In this document: piece by piece, positions 1 to 5,824 of the stretch | Numbering within the stretch: the stretch's first letter is position 1 | Layout of the letters: every line of letters starts with the position of its first letter | DNA from: Pandoraea sputorum | GTDB taxonomy: Bacteria > Pseudomonadota > Gammaproteobacteria > Burkholderiales > Burkholderiaceae | Assembly (NCBI RefSeq): GCF_000814845.2 | Contig: NZ_CP010431.2 | Span: 5,270,001-5,334,000 of the forward strand | Length of the DNA stretch: 64,000 nt | Reading direction: 5' to 3' | Notes under the pieces: model-generated | Database searches by the model: none | What the model was told of the DNA's origin: nothing | What the model saw: the letters and a program-made list of their open reading frames with translations, nothing else | Position numbers and translations under genes: made by a program

Positions 1-431
1 AAGTTGGCGTACGCGTCGCTGTGGGCTTATGCACAGGAAAACGCGCTGGTTGTCGCTTCCGGTGCCTGGTCAGCCGGCATGCATCGGTTTGTGGATCTGG
101 GCGGGGACAATTTCCGTGTTCCCGATCTGCGCAACCAGTTCCGCCGCTACACCGGCACTGACGCTGACACTGCAAATGCAAGAACGCTCGGAACGTACAT
201 CAAGCGTGATGCCGACCAATGCAGGGCCATGAATTCAGCCTCGGTCCGGGCGGCGCCAACATCTTCGCGTTCATTGGCGGAGGCGACAAAGGGCCGTCTA
301 GCGGGGGCGAAACATATACAACCTTCAGCAAGACATCCGGGGCTGTTTCGGACGGCAAGAACGGCACCCCTCGGGTCGGGAAAGAAACGTCGCCAACGAA
401 CACGGCATACGCGCCACGAATCCACGTCTAA
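1..431 (+). pseudogene. Tail fibre C-terminal part with cassette A (5' end outside window, frameshifted)
   Basis: The constant part (1 to about 192) encodes a phage tail-collar type sequence with the hallmark words NFRVPDLRNQFRRYTG and DADTANARTLG. It then enters variable cassette A. The initial frame runs on to 492 as nonsense. The proper C-terminus lies in another frame from about 219 (MQGHEFSLGPGG) and ends with TAYAPRIHV and a TAA at 429-431, the usual end of Burkholderia-type tail fibres. One missing base at about 216-219 would restore the frame. The protein would bind the host receptor. The cassette is bounded on the left by an inverted-repeat site placed in the TANARTLG codons. The disruption could be real decay or a one-base sequence error. 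Confidence 0.8.
168..196 (+). repeat. Inversion-site candidate A (in TANARTLG codons)
   Basis: This 29-base stretch starts with CACTGCAAATGC and lies in frame over the codons of TANARTLG at the junction of constant fibre and cassette A. It is repeated perfectly in inverted orientation at 619-647, and its 12-base core recurs at 851-862. Placement at the constant/variable boundary is what a shufflon-type crossover site needs. Confidence 0.85.
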
Positions 432-647
432 ATATGCAGGCGCGGCGCATAGGCGGTGTTTGTCGGACGACTTTCCGATGACGTGCGGATGACCCGGGCA
501 TTGTCGAAACTGGAGTTCACAAACAACTCGGTAGCGCCAACCGAACGGTCGAAGTATTGATCGCCTGCCTGAACGCCGAAATGTTGCCCGCTCGGACAGC
601 GTCACCCTGCATCAGCTGACGTTCCGAGCGTTCTTGCATTTGCAGTG
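428..647 (-). pseudogene. Alternative tail-fibre cassette B (inverted, silent)
   Basis: Read leftward from the repeat at 619-647, the frame gives TANARTLGTSADAG, then an in-frame TGA, then a fibre-like C-terminus with AGDQYFDRSVGATELFVNSS and a final TAYAPRLHI. The TAG stop (428-430) overlaps the TAA stop of cassette A (429-431) on the other strand, so the two 3' ends meet tail to tail, as in invertible fibre segments. Inversion of 168-647 would place this cassette in frame behind the constant region. No start codon or promoter of its own is seen. The internal stop means it is decayed, or a pair of compensating indels is present. Confidence 0.75.
619..647 (-). repeat. Inversion-site candidate B
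   Basis: It is a perfect reverse complement of 168-196 over 29 bases. It sits at the 5' boundary of cassette B, again over the TANARTLG codons, and points opposite to site A. Sites A and B therefore flank a 480-base segment whose inversion swaps cassettes A and B. Confidence 0.85.
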
Positions 648-656
648 AAGCGGACG

Positions 657-862
657 CTACACGTGAATACGAGGTGCATAGGCGGCGTTCACGGGCGGGT
701 TTCGTTGCCACCCACGTTTGCCGTGGACGCTGCCGGGTAACACCCCCAGTGATCGCGCTTGCACCAGTTCCGCTCTGTACCGGTTGGGCGATTCCATACG
801 GATGGCTGTGCGCCCGGAATTGATCAGCTTGGCCGCTGCCTAGCGTCCGCGCATTTGCAGTG
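657..862 (-). pseudogene. Alternative tail-fibre cassette C (inverted, frameshifted)
   Basis: Reading leftward from 862, the frame gives TANARTLGSGQADQFRAHSH, GASAITGGVT and then loses frame. The proper ending (STANVGGNETRPVNAAYAPR, then IHV and stop) is found one frame over and stops at 657-659. One missing C in the C-run after GGVT would restore it. The GQADQFRAHSH and GGNETRP words are standard for the tip of phage tail-collar fibres. Inversion between sites A and C would fuse this cassette to the constant region. It differs from A and B in the middle, as expected for alternative receptor-binding tips. Confidence 0.78.
839..862 (-). repeat. Inversion-site candidate C
   Basis: Its leftward sequence shares CACTGCAAATGC with sites A and B and continues with a diverged version of the same TANARTLG codons (matching at the ACGCT bases). 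It marks the 5' boundary of cassette C and the right edge of the variable region. Next to it begins the fixed downstream gene with its ribosome binding site. Only the 12-base core (851-862) is identical in all three sites. Confidence 0.78.
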
Positions 863-885
863 AAAGTACCTTTAGGAGAAGCACG

Positions 886-1242
886 ATGGAACCCAAAACC
901 GTTTACCAAACCGACGAACACGGACGCTTCCTGTATCCGACGACGGCCCACGAACTGTTCCTGTCACCGGGTAAATACAACGTTCCTTATGGCGCCGTCG
1001 AAACTGAGCCGCCGGACACGGAGACCGGAAAGGTGCAGAAGTGGACCGACGGCGTATGGAAGCTGGTAGAAGACAATCGAGGCAAGAGCCTCTATGTCGT
1101 CCACAGCGGCGACAAGTACTCGCTTAGCACCGTAGTAGAAATCGACGGTGAAAGCGTCACCTATCATGGCGCCGGCCCGATTCCCGCGTGGCTAGCGGAA
1201 ACGCCCCCCGTGGTCACGACACCGCTGTCTTCTGACGAGTAA
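886..1242 (+). CDS. Small phage tail protein next to tail fibre (assembly-type, hypothetical)
   Basis: The 118-residue acidic protein starts at an ATG seven bases after an AGGAG site, just outside inversion site C. Genes in this place behind tail fibres are usually tail-fibre assembly chaperones or small tail proteins, and that is inferred from position only. I see no signal peptide, membrane helix or catalytic motif. The sequence is rich in Tyr, Pro and Glu and has a compact TYHGAGPIPAW segment near residue 95. Because the variable region lies immediately upstream, it stays fixed whichever cassette is in use. It converges with the recombinase gene, with two bases between the stops. Confidence 0.7.
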   Translation: MEPKTVYQTDEHGRFLYPTTAHELFLSPGKYNVPYGAVETEPPDTETGKVQKWTDGVWKLVEDNRGKSLYVVHSGDKYSLSTVVEIDGESVTYHGAGPIPAWLAETPPVVTTPLSSDE

Positions 1243-1244
1243 CG

Positions 1245-2240
1245 TCATACGTCCGTAGAATCTCGCTCAGATCGAATCCGCGCAGCCTGCTTACGTCCAA
1301 GCGGGCTGCGCGCAATCTTTCTCGCCAGCTCGCGGCCGTCCGGGTGGTAGTAACGCAACAGCATGCGGGTGCTTTTGTGTCCGCTTATCTTCGCCAACTC
1401 GTGCAACTGGAAGATCGGAGCCAGAACCGACGTCGCTTCGTGCCGCAGGTCATGCAGCCGAAGATCCGTAAAAAACAATGGGTTCGGGCGACGCCCGAGG
1501 GAGCGGCATAGCGCTTCGTAATTCGTACGTGCACGCATCCGCGCGCGAATGAAGGCTCGCGTGGCTGCACCCGGTGTCACAGAGAATATCGGCCCTCGCT
1601 GCGGTTTTCCGGCGAGGTACTGACGAAGGGTCTCGCGTGCCCAAGGCGTAAGCGGAACGTCCCGAGACGTGCCGTTCTTTGTATCCGGCAAGTGCACAAC
1701 GCCATGCAACAGGTCCACATGCTCTCGCCGCATGTGACAAATCTCCGCTCGGCGCATCGCCGTTTCAGCGGCCAGGGTAACGATGACCGGTAGCTCGCGC
1801 GACGAGGTCGCGCGGATGATCCACTCAAGCTCGCTGCGCGGGCAATCCTCAGCCGATACCCCCCGCATGCGAATCTGCCCCATAACGCGCCTATCGCGAG
1901 CGTCATCCACCATCGGGCGACGGACGAGCTGAACGGGGTTCGCCAGCTCGGTCCACCCCCAGTCCTTGCGCGCGACGGTGAAAACGTGGGAGAGAAACGC
2001 CAGTCGGCGCACGACCGTCGCTGCTGCCTTCTCGGTCGCCCACTCGTCGCGAAGTGCAATGACATCCGTGTTTCTGATCCGATCGATCGGTCGCCCTGCG
2101 ATGCGAGTGGACAACCACGTCTTCGCAATCGATTGCTCTGCGGTCTGGCTCTTCTTTAGGGGAGAGACTTCGATTAGATACCGGCCAATGGCAGCGGCAA
2201 GGGTTGGGGGCGTGGTCCGCCGAAGGCGACCAGGCTTCAT
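1245..2240 (-). CDS. Rci-like (shufflon-type) tyrosine recombinase
   Basis: The 331-residue protein is a tyrosine site-specific recombinase. It has an N-terminal SAM-like DNA-binding part (LAAAIGRYLIEVSPLKKSQT), a first catalytic Arg in TAMRRAEICHMRREHVDL, a Lys region in LPDTKNGTSRDVPL, a DLRLHDLRHEATS box (HxxR), and GHKST followed by RYYHPDG with the nucleophilic Tyr. The MRRAEI and TKNGTSRDVPL words fit the Rci and phage-integrase subgroup that drives shufflons. The prophage has a separate integrase at 18545, so this enzyme probably serves the cassettes next door. The start at 2240 gives a normal N-terminus; the frame stays open to 2414. No clear ribosome binding site is seen. It could also be a second phage integrase. 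Confidence 0.85.
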   Translation of the reverse strand: MKPGRLRRTTPPTLAAAIGRYLIEVSPLKKSQTAEQSIAKTWLSTRIAGRPIDRIRNTDVIALRDEWATEKAAATVVRRLAFLSHVFTVARKDWGWTELANPVQLVRRPMVDDARDRRVMGQIRMRGVSAEDCPRSELEWIIRATSSRELPVIVTLAAETAMRRAEICHMRREHVDLLHGVVHLPDTKNGTSRDVPLTPWARETLRQYLAGKPQRGPIFSVTPGAATRAFIRARMRARTNYEALCRSLGRRPNPLFFTDLRLHDLRHEATSVLAPIFQLHELAKISGHKSTRMLLRYYHPDGRELARKIARSPLGRKQAARIRSERDSTDV

Positions 2241-2615
2241 TGCAGGTTTCGACACAGGTAGCGACGTGGTGACGACGTGTCGCGTACTGGAATGGTGCCG
2301 GAGCGATACAACCAGGGGACGGGACCTATACGGGTGTTGTGCGAACTGACACGACAACACTCGTCGCGTGCGCCTTGCGCGTGCGTGAGGGATGCTGCGA
2401 GCAGGCTCCAACACCCGATGGCGAACGCGTCCGCAGATGCTCTCGGAGTATTGACCAGGCGACGACGTGCTGGGTGTTGGAAAAGACGCGGCGACGTGTC
2501 GGGTGCGCTAACACCCCACACGCCCCGCCCCCGCAGAAGTGCCTGCAAGTTTGGCAAGGCCGCGCCACCTGTCGACAGGCCGCGAAACCTTACCACAATT
2601 GTGCAAGGCTTTCAC
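2241..2615. other. Intergenic region between recombinase and com
   Basis: This 375-base stretch holds the late-promoter region at 2335-2412, and otherwise imperfect repeats of GACGACGTG-type words near 2270, 2461 and 2490. Frames that cross it look like non-coding shadow. It probably contains the start signals for com on the right; none for the leftward recombinase gene could be picked out. Confidence 0.5.
2335..2412 (+). promoter_or_regulatory. Ogr-type late promoter candidate upstream of com
   Basis: The dyad TGTTGT-N13-ACAACA lies at 2335-2359. It is followed about 40-55 bases later by GAGGGATGCTGCGAGCAGGC and CCAACACC. A very similar arrangement, with the same 13-base spacing, lies before the FI gene at 3533. 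P2 and 186 late promoters carry a TGT/ACA dyad at about -55 bound by Ogr (the published P2 spacing I recall is 12). An Ogr-like gene is present at 13543. The start point would fall near 2400. Confidence 0.65.
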
Positions 2616-2807
2616 ATGCAGGAAATTCGCTGCGGTTCGTGCAACCGCAAGCTCGGGGAAGGCGAGTATGTTCGCCTCTCCATCAAATGTGCCCGTTGCG
2701 GCACGCTTAATTTCTTGAGGGCCGAGAGTCCCATACCAGCGCGCCATAGAGCGTCGGATATGAGGACACCCTCCCATGAGCAACAAGGCCCCCCATCAAC
2801 TCGCTGA
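2616..2807 (+). CDS. com: Com-family zinc-finger translational regulator
   Basis: The 63-residue protein begins MQEIRCGSCNRKLGEGEYVR and has Cys6, Cys9, Cys25 and Cys28 of a zinc finger followed by GTLNFLRA, the signature of Mu Com. In phage Mu, Com binds mom mRNA and frees its translation start. Here the com frame overlaps the start of the methyltransferase gene by 32 bases, so the same kind of coupling is plausible. The C-terminal tail is Arg/Pro-rich and disordered in appearance. The ATG at 2616 is the only start that gives the Com N-terminus; upstream frame is not coding. Family assignment is strong; the target is inferred from context. Confidence 0.88.
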   Translation: MQEIRCGSCNRKLGEGEYVRLSIKCARCGTLNFLRAESPIPARHRASDMRTPSHEQQGPPSTR

Positions 2808-3513
2808 TTTTCAAAATCGCGTCTTCCGAGAAGATGCGTTGAGCGTCATGCGGCGTTTGCCCGACCAGAGCATCGACCTGGTGTTCACCGATCCACCGTA
2901 TTCATCTGGCGGGCTGCATAGCGGTTCGCGTACGCGCCCGCCTGGCGAGAAGTACATTAACAGCTCGAATGGCCTCTACCCGGACTTCTCTCACGACAAC
3001 AAGGACCAGCGGTCGTGGACCTTCTGGTGCATGACGTGGCTGGCCGAGGCGTATCGCATCACGCGTGCTGGCGGCTACCTCGTTTGCTTTGTCGACTGGC
3101 GGCAATTGCCCAGCCTGACCGATGCGGTGCAGGGGGCCGGATTCATCTGGCATGGCGTTGCCGTGTGGGACAAAACACAAGGCTGCGCGCGGCCGCGCCG
3201 TGGGGGCTTCTCAGCTCAAGCGGAATACATGGTGTGGGCGTCGCGCGGAAGCTTGCCGAAGGACTCAGGCACGTTTCTGCCAGGTGTCTTTACCGAGCGC
3301 CTACCGCGTCCGAAGCAACATATGACGCAGAAGCCTGAAGAGCTGGCGCGCCAGGTCGTCCGGCTCGTTCCTCCCGGCTCCACGGTGCTTGACCCGTTCG
3401 CGGGCAGCGGCACGTTCTTGCGTGCCGCGCAAGAGGCTGGCCACGCGTTCATCGGGTGCGAGCTGGAACCCGCCTATCACGAGATCGCATGTGAGCGACT
3501 GAAAGCCGCGTAA
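2776..3513 (+). CDS. Phage DNA methyltransferase (N6-adenine type, beta order)
   Basis: The 245-residue enzyme has the catalytic DPPY motif at residues 39-42 (motif IV) and the SAM-binding FAGSGT motif at 208-213 (motif I). Catalytic-before-SAM order places it in the beta class; DPPY favours N6-adenine, though N4-cytosine cannot be excluded. No restriction gene is next to it, so it looks like an orphan phage methylase that protects phage DNA from host restriction. Its start lies inside com, which suggests control of translation by Com. Target sequence cannot be read from the protein. The gene sits between two late-promoter regions and is probably expressed late. Confidence 0.9.
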   Translation: MSNKAPHQLADFQNRVFREDALSVMRRLPDQSIDLVFTDPPYSSGGLHSGSRTRPPGEKYINSSNGLYPDFSHDNKDQRSWTFWCMTWLAEAYRITRAGGYLVCFVDWRQLPSLTDAVQGAGFIWHGVAVWDKTQGCARPRRGGFSAQAEYMVWASRGSLPKDSGTFLPGVFTERLPRPKQHMTQKPEELARQVVRLVPPGSTVLDPFAGSGTFLRAAQEAGHAFIGCELEPAYHEIACERLKAA

Positions 3514-3532
3514 CGCGCGTTTGCGTGTTCGT

Positions 3533-3613
3533 TGTTGTGCCGTCACTCGACACAACACTGCGCTCGTGCTTCTCGCGCGAGCGCGAGTGATCCTACTGGC
3601 AGGCTTTCCAACA
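3533..3613 (+). promoter_or_regulatory. Ogr-type late promoter candidate upstream of tail sheath operon
   Basis: A TGTTGT-N13-ACAACA dyad lies at 3533-3557, centred 85 bases before the FI start codon. Downstream are GAGTGATCCT and GGCAGGCTTTCCAACACC, which line up with the block before com. With Ogr sites at about -55, transcription would begin near 3600, just ahead of the FI ribosome site. In P2 the matching promoter drives FI to D. Confidence 0.72.
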
Positions 3614-3629
3614 CCTCCGGAGGATCTGA

Positions 3630-4808
3630 ATGCCAACCGATTATCACCACGGCGTACGCGTGCTCGAACTCAACGACGGCACGCGTCCCATCCGTACCAT
3701 CGAAACTGCCGTCATTGGCATGGTGTGCACGGCGGAAGACGCAGATGCGGCTGAATACCCGCTCAACACACCCGTTCTGAAGACGAACGTGCAGGCCGCT
3801 CTCGCCAAGGCGGGCACGAAGGGCACGCTCGCGGCTGCGCTCGACGCCATCGCCGACCAGACCAACTGCGCGACCGTCATCGTGCGCGTGGCCGAAGGTG
3901 CCACCGACGCGGAGACCACCTCGGCCATCATCGGCGGCACCGCAGCCGACGGCAAATACACCGGCATGAAAGCGCTGCTCTCGGCGAAGAACAAGGTCGG
4001 TGTGCAGCCGCGCATTCTCGGCGTGCCCGGTTTCGATAGTCTCGCCGTGTCGTCCGAGCTGACCGGCCTGGCTCAGAAGCTCCGCGCGTTCCAATACGCG
4101 TCGGCATGGGAATGTGCCACGAAGGAAGAAGTCGTCACCTATCGTGAAAACTTCGGCGCGCGCGAGACGATGCTGATCTGGCCGGATTTCGTGAGCTGGG
4201 ATACCACGAAGAACGCCGAAGCGTCGGCCTACGCCGTTGCGCGTGCCCTCGGCATGCGCGCCAAGATCGATAACGAGACGGGCTGGCACAAGACGCTTTC
4301 CAACGTGCCGGTCAATGGTGTTACCGGCCTCTCGAAGGACGTCTTCTGGGACTTGCAAGACCCGTCGACCGACGCTGGCTTCCTGAACAGCCACGACGTC
4401 ACGACGCTGATCAATCACACGGGCTTCCGCTTCTGGGGTTCGCGCACGTGCACGGACGATCCGCTCTTCGCCTTCGAGAACTACACCCGCACCGCGCAGA
4501 TCCTTGCCGACACGATGGCCGAGGCGCATTTCTGGGCGGTCGACGGCCCGCTTAATCCGTCGCTGGCGCGCGACATTATCGAGGGCGTCAACGCAAAGCT
4601 GCGCTCGATGGTCACATCGGGCTATCTGATCGGCGGAGCCGCCTGGTACGACGAGACGGCCAACACCAAGGAAACGCTCAAGAGCGGCCAGTTGTTCATC
4701 GACTACGACTACACGCCGGTCCCGCCGCTGGAGAACCTCCAGTTCCGTCAGCGCATCACCGATCGATACCTGTTCGACTTCGCGGCCAAGGTCGCGCAAG
4801 CCGCCTAA
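3630..4808 (+). CDS. Tail sheath protein (P2 FI family)
   Basis: The 392-residue protein forms the contractile sheath around the tail tube. It begins [20 protein letters not shown], a typical P2 FI start, includes the sheath word [11 protein letters not shown] near residue 190, and ends in a long domain with [12 protein letters not shown] and [12 protein letters not shown], as in the family. Length is close to P2 FI (about 396). A strong GGAGG site lies 10 bases ahead of the ATG. It is the first gene of the rightward tail operon FI-FII-E-T-U-D and follows a late-promoter candidate. Confidence 0.95.
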   Translation: MPTDYHHGVRVLELNDGTRPIRTIETAVIGMVCTAEDADAAEYPLNTPVLKTNVQAALAKAGTKGTLAAALDAIADQTNCATVIVRVAEGATDAETTSAIIGGTAADGKYTGMKALLSAKNKVGVQPRILGVPGFDSLAVSSELTGLAQKLRAFQYASAWECATKEEVVTYRENFGARETMLIWPDFVSWDTTKNAEASAYAVARALGMRAKIDNETGWHKTLSNVPVNGVTGLSKDVFWDLQDPSTDAGFLNSHDVTTLINHTGFRFWGSRTCTDDPLFAFENYTRTAQILADTMAEAHFWAVDGPLNPSLARDIIEGVNAKLRSMVTSGYLIGGAAWYDETANTKETLKSGQLFIDYDYTPVPPLENLQFRQRITDRYLFDFAAKVAQAA

Positions 4809-4832
4809 TCGACGTCTCCCGAGGAAACGAAC

Positions 4833-5345
4833 ATGGCATTGCCGAAAATTCTCAAGAACTTCAACGTCTTCCACAACGGCGAAAACTGGATGGGCAAATG
4901 CGCGGAATTCACGATTCCGAAGCTGGCCCGCAAGATGGAGGCGATTCGCACCGGCGGCATGAATGGCGAGGTCGAAGTCGATCTCGGCATGGAAAAGATG
5001 GAGTCGACGCAAACCTACCCCGGACCGATGCGCCAGGTGTACGAGCAGTGGGGCATCTCGAAGATCGACGGTGTAATGCTGCGCTTCGCAGGCTACATCG
5101 AGGACGACGATAGCGAAGGCTCCGGCGACTCCATTGAGGTCGTGCTGCGCGGTCGCTACAAGGAAATCGACCCCGGTTCGTCGAAGGCCGGCGACAAGAG
5201 CGACTTCAAGCCGACCATGTCTGTGACGTATTTCAAGTACTCCGTGAATGGCACGACCGTTGTTGAAATTGACCTGGTCAACTTCATCGAGGTCGTGAAC
5301 GGCGTCGACCGACTCGCAGAACAGCGCAAGGCCATCGGCCTGTAA
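4833..5345 (+). CDS. Major tail tube protein (P2 FII family)
   Basis: The 170-residue protein builds the inner tube through which DNA passes. The sequence opens MALPKILKNFNVFHNGENWM, continues with the FII words EFTIPKLARKMEAIRTGGMN and RGRYKEIDPG, and has the family length (P2 FII is about 172). It lies 24 bases after the sheath gene with a GAGGA ribosome site, so both should be made in large amounts from the same message. No oddities are seen. Confidence 0.95.
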   Translation: MALPKILKNFNVFHNGENWMGKCAEFTIPKLARKMEAIRTGGMNGEVEVDLGMEKMESTQTYPGPMRQVYEQWGISKIDGVMLRFAGYIEDDDSEGSGDSIEVVLRGRYKEIDPGSSKAGDKSDFKPTMSVTYFKYSVNGTTVVEIDLVNFIEVVNGVDRLAEQRKAIGL

Positions 5346-5405
5346 TCCATATGGCCGGCTCATCACCGGCCCCTTCTACGCTTCAAAATCCGCGGAATTT
5401 CCATC

Positions 5406-5723
5406 ATGAAAGAAATCATCCCCCTCGACACCCCGATCCAGCGCGGCGACAACAAAGTCGAGCAGGTCGAAGTGCGTAAGCCCGGTGCCGGCGAGCTGCG
5501 TGGCGTGAATCTTGTCGACCTCGCGCATATGGACGTACTGGCACTCATGAAGGTGCTGCCCCGCATTACGACACCGACGCTTTCGGAACAGGAAGTCGCC
5601 CGCATGGACATTGCGGACCTGATGCAGATCGGGATGGCGGTGACCGGTTTTTTGGCTCCGAAATCGGTGAAGGCGGACGCATACCAGCAGACGTCGACGA
5701 CGCCTTCGCCGACGTTGCAGTGA
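5406..5723 (+). CDS. Tail assembly chaperone gpE (short product)
   Basis: The 105-residue product is the zero-frame form of the P2 E-type chaperone that loads on the tape measure during tail assembly. It is acidic and helical, and its last 22 residues after the slippery site differ from the shifted form. It follows the tube gene by 60 bases and precedes the tape-measure gene, the usual place. In P2 both E and the longer E+E' are needed in a set ratio, and the slippery sequence at 5648 gives the means for that here. Confidence 0.88.
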   Translation: MKEIIPLDTPIQRGDNKVEQVEVRKPGAGELRGVNLVDLAHMDVLALMKVLPRITTPTLSEQEVARMDIADLMQIGMAVTGFLAPKSVKADAYQQTSTTPSPTLQ

Positions 5724-5824
5724 TATTCGGCTTCCAGCCATCCGCAATGGACGACTGGAGCCTCACCGATCTCATCAAGTGGCGCGAACGCGCCCGCGTA
5801 CGTAGCGGAGCAACTGACGAATGA
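5406..5824 (+). CDS. Tail assembly chaperone gpE+E' made by -1 frameshift
   Basis: Slipping back one base at T TTT TTG (5648-5654) joins the first 83 residues of E to 56 residues read in the -1 frame. The product is about 139 residues, close to P2 E+E' (142). The shifted part carries DDAFADVAVIFGFQPSAMDD and IKWRERARVRSGATDE, which is a clear match to the WRERARVRS ending of P2-type E'. Its TGA at 5822-5824 overlaps the ATG of the tape-measure gene. The E' part has no start of its own, so a simple gene caller would miss it. Confidence 0.87.
5648..5654 (+). promoter_or_regulatory. Programmed -1 ribosomal slippery heptamer
   Basis: The heptamer T TTT TTG is phased with the E frame (TTT at 5649-5651, TTG at 5652-5654), the same sequence used in phage P2. 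The -1 frame beyond it encodes the conserved E' domain. I did not find an obvious pseudoknot, but GC-rich sequence follows. Confidence 0.88.

Noticed and set aside
4..492. A complete 162-residue gene from 4 to 492
   Set aside because: Only the first 70 residues are fibre-like; the rest is out of frame. The start shown is internal to a gene that begins before the window.
1..885. Serine-recombinase (Gin/Cin/Hin) type switch
   Set aside because: No serine invertase gene or 26-base dix-like sites were seen; the nearby recombinase has the Arg-His-Arg-Tyr pattern of tyrosine recombinases.
517..951. A single 144-residue minus-strand gene from 951 to 517
   Set aside because: It joins bits of cassettes C and B in the wrong frames past the true stops; the fibre reading with sites and APRIHV ends explains the region better.
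2616..3513. Complete restriction-modification system
   Set aside because: No nuclease or specificity gene accompanies the methyltransferase; the neighbours are Com and tail genes.
3543..5366. A 607-residue open frame on the minus strand across FI and FII
   Set aside because: It is the antisense shadow of two clear P2-type tail genes, with His/Arg/Val-rich nonsense composition.
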